Source: Bacteroidota bacterium (GTDB taxonomy: Bacteria; Bacteroidota; Bacteroidia; B-17B0; B-17BO). From it: DNA of 5,444 nucleotides. The notes below the pieces were generated by a model. That model was not told where the DNA came from and did not search any database. It saw nothing but the letters and a program-made list of their open reading frames with translations. This document shows positions 1 through 5,444 of the stretch, one piece after another (within the stretch, counting starts at the first letter, position 1; each line of letters opens with the position of its first letter). The translations under genes were made by a program, and so were the position numbers. The stretch spans positions 1-5,444 of the forward strand of contig CANHPI010000208.1 in the NCBI GenBank assembly GCA_947462425.1, given 5' to 3'.

Positions 1-640
1 GACTTTGCACTTGACATGGATTATAGTAGGACACATCTACTCCATTTGGCAGCCAATAGGTTTTTATATCAGAAAAACGCTCATTTATACTTTTGCAAAT
101 TCCTTGGGTTTGACCTGTTACTAGAACTGATTTTTTATATAATTTTTCTTCTAAATTGTAAGCTAGTTTAAGCATATATTTATTTGTAACAACACCCAAT
201 TTTTCGGCACTTTCTGGCCACAAATCTGATACATTAAAAATAAGCTTTGCCTTTTTTTTACGTTTTAGATACAAAGCTGAGTATCCTAAAAACAAAGGCG
301 GCGATTCACATAAAACTACATCAATATGACCAATTTTTTGCACTCCTACTCTAGCAGAAGAGAAAACAAAAGAAAAATAATTTAATAAACGTTGAATAAT
401 TGATTTACTATTAGGCAGATAAATAGAAGACCTATGTATAGGTAATCCTTCTATTTCTTCGTACACATAATTTTTGCCAACATAACTATCATAAATTTTC
501 ATTTGAGGGTAATTGGGCATTGCAGTTAAAACAGTAACATCTATCCCTAATTGTTTTAAACGAACAGATAACTCAAATAATCTATTTTGAGGTGCTCCAA
601 CTTCAGGTGGAAAATACTGGGTTAAAATTAAAAGCTTCAA
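1..640 (-). CDS. WbuB-like GT4 family glycosyltransferase, N-terminal part (runs off left edge)
   Basis: This gene encodes a probable cytoplasmic, membrane-associated sugar transferase of the GT4 (GT-B fold) family, of the WbuB/colanic-acid type used in O-antigen and exopolysaccharide assembly. I translated the minus strand by hand: 213 uninterrupted codons run to the window edge, so roughly the C-terminal half of a protein usually near 400 residues is missing, including the donor-binding E-x7-E region. Visible motifs are the N-terminal strand and loop MKLLILTQYFPPEVGAPQNR (residues 1-20), SPPLFLG (113-119), the characteristic SDLWPES (138-144), and LPNGVD (197-202) at the start of the interdomain linker. 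The start is TTG at 640-638: an in-frame stop lies a few codons upstream and no ATG or GTG lies between. The TTG overlaps the upstream gene's TGA in a 4-nt TTGA junction, implying translational coupling. Codon use matches its neighbours. Family is secure; the sugar and acceptor cannot be told. Confidence 0.88.
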   Translation of the reverse strand, partial: MKLLILTQYFPPEVGAPQNRLFELSVRLKQLGIDVTVLTAMPNYPQMKIYDSYVGKNYVYEEIEGLPIHRSSIYLPNSKSIIQRLLNYFSFVFSSARVGVQKIGHIDVVLCESPPLFLGYSALYLKRKKKAKLIFNVSDLWPESAEKLGVVTNKYMLKLAYNLEEKLYKKSVLVTGQTQGICKSINERFSDIKTYWLPNGVDVSYYNPCQVQS

Positions 641-1473
641 ACTTGTACTTTTTGACTGTGGTTAACTTTTGATTCTAGCTCTTCAACGGCTTGTTTAAAA
701 TTAACAAATTCCATTTTTTGCGAAGATAAAAATTCTATCAACCAAACATACCAGTTTTTCCATGTTTTATGGCTATTCGAAAAGTATCTATCATGAAAAT
801 CAATACCTAGATAAGGTAAGTTTTCATGATGAGCTTTATCAATTAGTTTTTTAGTTTCGTCTATGCACTGATTAAAATTTTTACACTGCCACTGTTTTGG
901 TTTTTCAATAAGGTAACCATCCATAATTTGAAATGGAAATTCCCACATATCACCGATTTTATAAGGAGCTTTAAAACTCATTTCGCTACTATCAAATACG
1001 TAACCAACCTTGGCCATATTACTGAATGTATGCTCGTTCTTACGAATATAATGCATACGAGTTCCAATGATATTTTGCTCAGAAATTCTCCTAAACAATT
1101 GAAACTCTAAATTAATTTTCTCGAATGATTCAAATTCTATCCCATGAAGATGAACTTCACAATTTAAAGCGCTCAATCGCTTAATCCAGTATTCTGCTTG
1201 ATTTATGGAATAAGAAAGTCCCAAACCTTGATTAACTCCAATAAAAAAAGTTGGCGGTACATTATACTGTTTATTAAATTGAGATAATTCTTCGATATGT
1301 TGACTTTTATTTTTAAATAAATCTCCATAACGATTAAATAATTCTATTACTGAAATTTTACCACTTAAGAGTTCAATATAAGTTCTCACAAAATATTTAG
1401 GCACAATTAAATCTTTCAAGAAATGTTCCGAAAAAGTTAAATGGTCAATATCATGCGAAACTATTACTTTCAT
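637..1473 (-). CDS. Divergent polysaccharide deacetylase-like (NodB/CE4-type) protein
   Basis: This 278-residue protein looks like a divergent NodB-homology (carbohydrate esterase 4-like) domain, a family that removes N- or O-acetyl groups from sugars using a divalent metal. In order: SHDIDH (residues 6-11) in the place of the usual TFDDG strand end, with D8 and D10; PPTFFIGV (73-80), the beta-strand typical of the fold; CEVHLHG (105-111), matching motif 2; GTRMHY (137-142), matching motif 3; YVFDSSE (158-164); WEFPF (177-181); and GIDFHDRY (223-230), whose H227 fits the catalytic His of motif 5. The usual H-S/T-x-x-H pair is not complete: four residues after H110 is F114. There is no signal peptide or membrane segment, so it probably acts in the cytoplasm. 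It follows the FemAB-like genes by 20 nt and overlaps the next glycosyltransferase by 4 nt. The fold is likely; activity and substrate are inferred. It could have another hydrolase role or be a non-catalytic relative. Confidence 0.75.
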   Translation of the reverse strand: MKVIVSHDIDHLTFSEHFLKDLIVPKYFVRTYIELLSGKISVIELFNRYGDLFKNKSQHIEELSQFNKQYNVPPTFFIGVNQGLGLSYSINQAEYWIKRLSALNCEVHLHGIEFESFEKINLEFQLFRRISEQNIIGTRMHYIRKNEHTFSNMAKVGYVFDSSEMSFKAPYKIGDMWEFPFQIMDGYLIEKPKQWQCKNFNQCIDETKKLIDKAHHENLPYLGIDFHDRYFSNSHKTWKNWYVWLIEFLSSQKMEFVNFKQAVEELESKVNHSQKVQV

Positions 1474-1493
1474 TTAAGTTATAAAGTTAAATT

Positions 1494-2405
1494 TTATTTT
1501 GACACTTGTTTCTTCAGAAATTTCACAATTCTAGGTAAACTATTTATTTTAAGATAACCATAATCAAACTGTTCGCTACCAAAACCTTTATAAAAACCAG
1601 CTAAACCTGATGCGTTTGATCCGCCTCCAAAATCAAAAATTATAGCCTTATCTTTGTAATAATTAATTGCATAATCCAACAAAAAATGCATGCTGCCTGA
1701 ATTTTCATTTCTATCAAAATTAGTCCCTTTTAAAAACAAAGCATGTTTACCATTACATAAAAAATGTGCTAAAGCTCTTATGTCGCCATTACTATCAATT
1801 ACAGAAAAGGTTTTTATGTACCTATTTTGTATGGAATTTTGAATCACAATATCGAATAATTTAATAGAATTAACCGATAATTTAAACTCACTTTGTAAAA
1901 ATGAATTCAAATAAACTTGTGAACGTTTCAAAATATGCTCAGTATTAACTTCTTTAATATTTAATCCGGCATTTAATGCTTTTGCAATGTTTCGTTTAGT
2001 ATTTTGATTGTATGTAAATCCTTTAATATAATTGATAACAAAGGTGTTTTTAGTTTGGCGATAAGAAGATTGTATATGATTAGTTTGATTTAATTCAATT
2101 TCAATTAAGTTATAATGCTTAACGATGTAGTCATAAAACAATCTTTCTCGCTCTTCAGTTATAATACCAAAAGACCCAAGCTGTGATGTAAATGGCGGTT
2201 GTGGTAAATAGGTAAATCCATATTTTCGTTTTTCAGTTAGCGGAAAAACAGTTTCGTAATCATTTATAACTAAGGCTTCCCAGTTAGGCGCTGTAGCATT
2301 GAGATAAAATGATTGAGCAAATACAAGTGGTAATTCGCTATTAAGGATAACGTTATCCCATTTCTCGAAATCAAGCTCGCTATGTTTTAATCGCTTTAAA
2401 ATCAT
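1494..2405 (-). CDS. FemAB/GNAT-fold acyltransferase-like protein (second of tandem pair)
   Basis: The 303-residue product resembles the FemAB-like/GNAT-fold proteins (Acetyltransf_6 type) found in Bacteroidota polysaccharide loci. Relatives transfer acyl or aminoacyl groups to amines, for example from aminoacyl-tRNA to peptidoglycan precursors; the donor and acceptor here are unknown. Visible marks are KYGFTYLPQPPFTSQLGSFG (residues 61-80), a basic helix NTKRNIAKALNAGL (135-148), a strand with ALAHFLCNGKHALFLKG (211-227), and the C-terminal signature IIFDFGGGSNASGLAGFYKG (255-274) followed by FG. The last 13 residues are basic and partly hydrophobic. No signal peptide or transmembrane helix is seen, so a cytoplasmic role is likely. 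The ATG abuts the TAA of the upstream paralogue with no spacer (TAAATG), pointing to coupled translation and paired function. Compared with the upstream copy it shares fold-level motifs but little continuous sequence, so the two are old duplicates or separate recruits. The family call is good; the chemistry is not known. Confidence 0.75.
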   Translation of the reverse strand: MILKRLKHSELDFEKWDNVILNSELPLVFAQSFYLNATAPNWEALVINDYETVFPLTEKRKYGFTYLPQPPFTSQLGSFGIITEERERLFYDYIVKHYNLIEIELNQTNHIQSSYRQTKNTFVINYIKGFTYNQNTKRNIAKALNAGLNIKEVNTEHILKRSQVYLNSFLQSEFKLSVNSIKLFDIVIQNSIQNRYIKTFSVIDSNGDIRALAHFLCNGKHALFLKGTNFDRNENSGSMHFLLDYAINYYKDKAIIFDFGGGSNASGLAGFYKGFGSEQFDYGYLKINSLPRIVKFLKKQVSK

Positions 2406-3368
2406 TTAAAAAATAGCACGTTTTTTAAATTTCAATAATAACTCCAACCATAGTTTACCTTTATTGATAGTATAATAAGGATATATTGTTGGACCAAAAC
2501 TCCTGAAAAATTTCTCAACCCCTTTCAACATGGAGCCTTCAAAATCAAAAATTACACAACCTAAGTCTTTAGCTTTTTCAATACTTTTAAGAATTAACAA
2601 ATTATTTATTCCCTGAATGCGAGCACTTTTATCAACTCCACCTAACAAGTAATAACAAGTATTTTTATCATAAATACAAAACACATTACCTAAAACAACA
2701 TTATCTTTTTTAGCAGTAAGACTAAATGAATTGTTGTTATTAGAAAATTTAGAGAAGATATTTTTCAATTCTGAATAATACAAATTTGCACCAGCAGATC
2801 TAAGGTGATTTGAAAAAAACGCAAAAAGGGCAATTGAATCTAAGCTATTTAATTCAATTTCAACGCCCTCTTTTATAGCTTTATTTATAGCGTTTCTGTT
2901 CTTTGAATCAAACTGGGATTTAATTTGTTCGATAGTTTGGGTTAAGTCTAAACGATAAGTATAATTAGGTACTACTTTATAATTATCCCATATAAATGGT
3001 TGCGTATCCAAGTTTACCGAAGGTAATGCCAAAACAGTTAATGTAGAATTTTGGCTTTTTATATAATTTACAACATCTTCAAGTATTTCTTTTTGAAAAC
3101 TCAAAGCGGATGACACGTTAGATGCTTCGTTTTTAAAAAACAAAGCGCAATGTGGTGAATATGGAGGTAGTTTTAAAAAAGTAAAACCATATTTTTTAGT
3201 TTTAAGAAAATAGAATCCACCAATTAATTGATATTCGTCTTTATAAATACCTACAAGATTAAGTTTTCCTTCATATACAGACAACCACTCTTTAGATGCA
3301 AATACACCATGCTGAATCTCCGCTAAATTACAGAACTCATCCAAATTATGTATTTGCTTTAAGATCAT
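2406..3368 (-). CDS. FemAB/GNAT-fold acyltransferase-like protein (first of tandem pair)
   Basis: This 320-residue protein belongs to the same broad FemAB-like/GNAT-fold group as the gene just downstream. Motifs in order: KKYGFTFLKLPPYSPH (residues 58-73), equivalent to the paralogue's YGFTYLPQPP segment; DSKNRNAINKAIKEGVEIE (154-172), the basic helix that in this family precedes the second GNAT-like half; NVFCIYDKNTCYYLLGG (228-244); GINNLLILKSIEKAKDLG (253-270), the family's conserved helix; and VIFDFEGSMLKGVEKFFRSF (272-291) followed by G, the best diagnostic block. The C-terminus (LWLELLLKFKKRAIF, 306-320) is a short hydrophobic-then-basic tail that might hold the protein at the inner membrane face. 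No signal peptide is present. The start lies 1 nt after the stop of the upstream glycosyltransferase (TAA-G-ATG). The likely role is N-acylation or aminoacylation of an amino sugar or a lipid-linked glycan, inferred from family and context; a peptidoglycan role is possible but less consistent with its neighbours. Confidence 0.77.
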   Translation of the reverse strand: MILKQIHNLDEFCNLAEIQHGVFASKEWLSVYEGKLNLVGIYKDEYQLIGGFYFLKTKKYGFTFLKLPPYSPHCALFFKNEASNVSSALSFQKEILEDVVNYIKSQNSTLTVLALPSVNLDTQPFIWDNYKVVPNYTYRLDLTQTIEQIKSQFDSKNRNAINKAIKEGVEIELNSLDSIALFAFFSNHLRSAGANLYYSELKNIFSKFSNNNNSFSLTAKKDNVVLGNVFCIYDKNTCYYLLGGVDKSARIQGINNLLILKSIEKAKDLGCVIFDFEGSMLKGVEKFFRSFGPTIYPYYTINKGKLWLELLLKFKKRAIF

Positions 3369-3369
3369 C

Positions 3370-4467
3370 TTATCTCAAATTTGAATTATAAACGTTAATC
3401 ATTTGCTGAATGTTATCTTTCCAATTGTAATTCTGTATTACCTTTTCTCTAGCAGCTTTACCTACTCTTTGTCTTAATGGCTCATCTATTAAATACCTCT
3501 CTATTTCAAACGCCGTTTGTTCAATATTTCTTATACTGATTAAACTTCCATATTCTAAATTTTCAATAATTTCTTTTAATCCGCCAGTATTAGTTGCTAT
3601 AACAGGTTTTTCACATGCCATAGCCTCAATTACTGACACCCCAAAACTTTCATAATCACTAATATTTACTAAAACATCTAGCATATTAAAATATTTAGAA
3701 ATTTCAGAGAAGGCTATTCTACCTGTAAAAATAACATCATCAGATAGCTTCATGTCGTTTACCAGCTTCTTTAATTCTATCTCTTGTGAACCTGTTCCAA
3801 TGATTAATAATTTTATGTTTTGCTTTTGATATTTTGATTTAACAAGCGCAAAAGCCTTAATTAATATATCAATATTATAAAGTTCTTCTAACGATTTTAC
3901 ACATCCTATTACAAAGGCTTTTTCTTTAATAACACTTACAACCTCTTTTTTAGAAAATGTATCCACATCTACACCAAATGGGATAACATGAATATGTTTA
4001 TTGGTTACAGGTTTTAAAAAAGTCTCAATCGTATGTGACGTTGCGCAAAGAGCATCAGCGGTTTTAAGATTGAATTTAAGAATCGCTCGATTGATGAAAT
4101 TTTTTTGCGGAAATTTCATCACATCTGTTCCCCAAGCCGAAATCACAAATGGATGAAACCCACTTAAAGCCCCTATTAATCCGTAACTTGTTGCATAATG
4201 AGCATGTAATACATCTGGTTTAAACAAAGTAATAACCTTTTTTAAATCTTTCACATATTTTATGTAAGATAGTTTACCAAGTTGTGTACCTGAATCCAAT
4301 TTTTCTTTGGGCTCATGTAAAATCGTAATATTTGAATGATTAATGTACCAAGGATAAGATGCTTTATTAAAACTAAACAATCCTACTTCAATTCCATTTA
4401 CGGCTAAACCAACACACCATTTTTCAGTATGTTCAGAATAAGTATCAGATAGCAATAAAATACGCAT
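3370..4467 (-). CDS. GT4 family glycosyltransferase
   Basis: This gene encodes a complete retaining GT4 (GT-B fold) glycosyltransferase of 365 residues, the first gene of the minus-strand operon. Counting from the chosen start, the N-terminal domain begins MRILLLSDTYSEHTEKW, with HAHYATSYG (88-96), SAWGTD (110-115) and DALCAT (138-143) as usual for the acceptor half. The linker carries IPFGVD (162-167). The donor half has VKSLEELYNID (190-200) at the phosphate-binding loop, GTG (224-226), FTGR (247-250) and the E-x7-E signature ESFGVSVIE (273-281), then NTGGLKEII (293-301). An alternative ATG at 4488 would add seven residues (MFCNFTL); I chose the one at 4467 because family members begin directly with the beta-strand MRILLLSD. 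The protein lacks a signal peptide and would act on the cytoplasmic face of the membrane. The nucleotide-sugar donor cannot be read from sequence. Family assignment is firm; the start is about 75 percent sure. Confidence 0.92.
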   Translation of the reverse strand: MRILLLSDTYSEHTEKWCVGLAVNGIEVGLFSFNKASYPWYINHSNITILHEPKEKLDSGTQLGKLSYIKYVKDLKKVITLFKPDVLHAHYATSYGLIGALSGFHPFVISAWGTDVMKFPQKNFINRAILKFNLKTADALCATSHTIETFLKPVTNKHIHVIPFGVDVDTFSKKEVVSVIKEKAFVIGCVKSLEELYNIDILIKAFALVKSKYQKQNIKLLIIGTGSQEIELKKLVNDMKLSDDVIFTGRIAFSEISKYFNMLDVLVNISDYESFGVSVIEAMACEKPVIATNTGGLKEIIENLEYGSLISIRNIEQTAFEIERYLIDEPLRQRVGKAAREKVIQNYNWKDNIQQMINVYNSNLR

Positions 4468-4572
4468 AAGCGTAAAATTACAAAACATAACAAAATTTTG
4501 AAAAATAAAAAATGCCTTTATAAACAGCTTGATTTTAATAACAAAAGCCCTAAAAATGTATATTTGTAATTT
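4468..4572. promoter_or_regulatory. Divergent intergenic region holding both operon promoters
   Basis: These 105 bp separate the outward-facing minus-strand and plus-strand operons (84 bp if the longer start at 4488 is used), so both transcripts should begin here. The stretch is very A/T rich. On the minus strand three places match five of the six fixed bases of TAnnTTTG (plus-strand positions 4473-4480, 4482-4489 and 4500-4507), none with a good -33 partner, so I cannot choose the minus promoter. A perfect 10-bp palindrome, CAAAATTTTG, lies at 4491-4500, and the 9-mer ATAACAAAA occurs twice (4487-4495 and 4538-4546). Either could be an operator, but both are also plausible by chance in such DNA. 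Confidence 0.6.
4559..4566 (+). promoter_or_regulatory. Bacteroidota-type -7 promoter element (TATATTTG)
   Basis: TATATTTG matches the Bacteroidota sigma consensus TAnnTTTG at every fixed base, and it lies directly upstream of the GT2 gene. The -33 side is weak: a TTG at 4529-4531 is 27 bp away, longer than the usual spacing, and only a partial TTA at 4535-4537 has a fitting 21-bp spacer. If the element is used, transcription would begin roughly 5 to 8 bases downstream, at about 4571-4574, which is on or next to the ATG at 4573. The mRNA would then have almost no leader. Confidence 0.55.
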
Positions 4573-5325
4573 ATGCGTCTTTCGGTTATTATTCCTTCAT
4601 ACAATCAAATTAAGTTCATTGAGACTACAATGAAAAGCATTGTTGTTATCAAAAATATATGTAAGGAAAATAACGATGAATTAGAAGTTATCGTATGTGA
4701 TAATTGTTCAATTCCAGAAGTTCAGTCAGTTTTTGAAACCTATAAACATGCTATCGATGTATTAAAAGTTAAACCAGACAAAGGACAGTATGACGCTATA
4801 AACAAAGGACTTAATTATGTTACAGGTCAATACTGGACATGGTTAAATACGGATGATTTACTTGATCAAAAAGGTTTTTTAGAAATTTTAAATTATTTAA
4901 AAACCAACACCGTTGATTATATATATGGTGACATTGAAACTATTGACGAAAATGGAAAGACTATTGAAATAAGCACTAGTGGTAAAATTACCTTAGAATC
5001 ACTTACCACTCAAGATGCTTCTATTTCTCAACCTGGTTCATTTTTTCGAACTGAGTTCACTGAAAAAATTGGATTATTAAGTAATTATAGGTTTGCATTT
5101 GATTATGAGTACATTTTAAGAATTTTAAAAAATAAAGGTTTGGTTATAAAATTAAACACCGTTGTAGCTCAATTCAGGTATTACCAAGAATCTAAATCTG
5201 GTAGTCAGGATGCACGCTTTTTAATGGAACAGCTAGAGATAGCCAAACTTTATGGAAGCTCTTCGTTTTCAAAATTAAGTTTACTATTACGTTTGAGAAT
5301 TTTAAAAAGAAAATTAGTTAATTAA
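4573..5325 (+). CDS. GT2 family glycosyltransferase
   Basis: This encodes a 250-residue GT2 (GT-A fold) glycosyltransferase, a short single-domain type common in O-antigen and capsule loci. It begins with the nucleotide-binding strand MRLSVIIPSYNQ (residues 1-12). EVIVCDNCS (38-46) replaces the more usual VIDGGSTDG-like loop, DKGQYDAINKGL (69-80) is a strong subfamily mark, and WLNTDD (90-95) holds the DxD-like metal and sugar-nucleotide site. ISQPGSFFR (151-159) and FAFDYEYILRI (174-184) form the acceptor side, with D177/E179 in the region of the catalytic base. The tail (about 232-249) is rich in Leu, Arg and Lys and may lie along the membrane. The ATG is the only possible start: an in-frame TAA sits at 4567-4569, only three bases before it. 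No Shine-Dalgarno is seen. It heads the plus-strand operon and is followed after 7 nt by another probable transferase. Donor and linkage are unknown. Confidence 0.93.
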   Translation: MRLSVIIPSYNQIKFIETTMKSIVVIKNICKENNDELEVIVCDNCSIPEVQSVFETYKHAIDVLKVKPDKGQYDAINKGLNYVTGQYWTWLNTDDLLDQKGFLEILNYLKTNTVDYIYGDIETIDENGKTIEISTSGKITLESLTTQDASISQPGSFFRTEFTEKIGLLSNYRFAFDYEYILRILKNKGLVIKLNTVVAQFRYYQESKSGSQDARFLMEQLEIAKLYGSSSFSKLSLLLRLRILKRKLVN

Positions 5326-5332
5326 CAATACG

Positions 5333-5444
5333 TTGAAAAATATCAAAGAAATTACTGTCTTTTCTGTTGGCGACTCTAATCAATTAAAAACATGGTCGAA
5401 TGTACCTTATTTCTTTACAAAAACACTTGAGGAAAAACATATAA
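5333..5444 (+). CDS. Probable glycosyltransferase, N-terminal fragment (runs off right edge)
   Basis: An open frame starting with TTG at 5333-5335 continues to the window edge, giving 37 codons. The visible segment ITVFSVGDSNQLKTWSNVPY (residues 7-26) followed by FFTKTLEEKHI reads like the first strand, loop and helix of a GT-B glycosyltransferase; the pattern 'GDxN..TWSNxPYFF..L...GI' is one I associate with GT4-like transferases in Bacteroidota polysaccharide loci, though this rests on memory and a short fragment. The frame is closed upstream by a TAG at 5315-5317 and has no ATG or GTG before the TTG, so TTG is the best start. It lies 7 nt after the GT2 stop, so the two are probably co-transcribed. 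That the frame is coding is likely; the glycosyltransferase label is moderate, and most of the protein is not visible. Confidence 0.62.
   Translation, partial: MKNIKEITVFSVGDSNQLKTWSNVPYFFTKTLEEKHI

Noticed and set aside
928..1110. 60-codon plus-strand open frame
   Set aside because: It lies antisense inside the deacetylase-like gene, whose protein shows clear family motifs across this stretch. The plus-strand product has no recognisable domain and no spacing or promoter support, so it is a shadow frame.
1474..1493. Terminator or extra promoter between the second FemAB-like gene and the deacetylase-like gene
   Set aside because: The gap is 20 nt of A/T-rich sequence with no stem-loop able to act as a terminator and no room for a promoter with both elements.
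4473..4507. Minus-strand -7 promoter element
   Set aside because: Three overlapping or nearby five-of-six matches to TAnnTTTG exist and none has a properly spaced TTG, so picking one would be arbitrary.
4487..4546. Direct repeat ATAACAAAA at 4487-4495 and 4538-4546
   Set aside because: Only nine A/T-heavy bases, two copies, with no consistent placement relative to the promoters; easily expected by chance in this composition. Mentioned in the intergenic entry but not called as an operator.
1..5444. CRISPR array, insertion sequence, tRNA/rRNA or phage-defence gene
   Set aside because: No regularly spaced repeats, no transposase-like protein, no terminal inverted repeats and no RNA-gene signature were seen; nearly the whole window is explained by polysaccharide-type coding sequence.

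Overview
The window is AT-rich (coding and non-coding alike) and carries six protein-coding genes, two of them cut by the window edges, plus one short divergent intergenic region. The sequence style points to Bacteroidota, probably Flavobacteriaceae: strong preference for A/T-ending codons, no recognisable Shine-Dalgarno sequences ahead of the genes, a perfect match to the Bacteroidota -7 promoter element (TAnnTTTG), and gene families typical of flavobacterial surface-polysaccharide loci. The taxonomy is an inference; no rRNA or other marker gene is present.

Layout. From about 4467 down to position 1, five genes run on the minus strand in one tight cluster, in transcription order: a GT4 glycosyltransferase (3370-4467), two tandem and divergent FemAB/GNAT-fold acyltransferase-like proteins (2406-3368 and 1494-2405), a divergent NodB/polysaccharide-deacetylase-like protein (637-1473), and the N-terminal 213 residues of a second, WbuB-like GT4 glycosyltransferase (640 to the left edge). 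The junctions are 1 nt, 0 nt, 20 nt and a 4-nt overlap, so this is almost certainly one operon. On the plus strand, a GT2 glycosyltransferase (4573-5325) is followed after 7 nt by the first 37 codons of another probable glycosyltransferase (5333 to the right edge). The 105 bp between the two outward-facing operons (4468-4572) must hold both promoters; only the plus-strand one is convincing.

Together the genes look like part of an O-antigen, capsule or exopolysaccharide locus: glycosyltransferases assemble a glycan on a carrier at the cytoplasmic side of the inner membrane, while the deacetylase-like and FemAB-like proteins could remodel amino sugars (remove an N-acyl group, then add another acyl or aminoacyl group). 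That coupling is the most interesting hypothesis here, and it is inference from context.

Both edge genes appear to start with TTG, so an ATG-only gene search leaves 1-636 and the right end looking empty although both are coding. No RNA genes, insertion sequences, CRISPR arrays or convincing terminators were seen.
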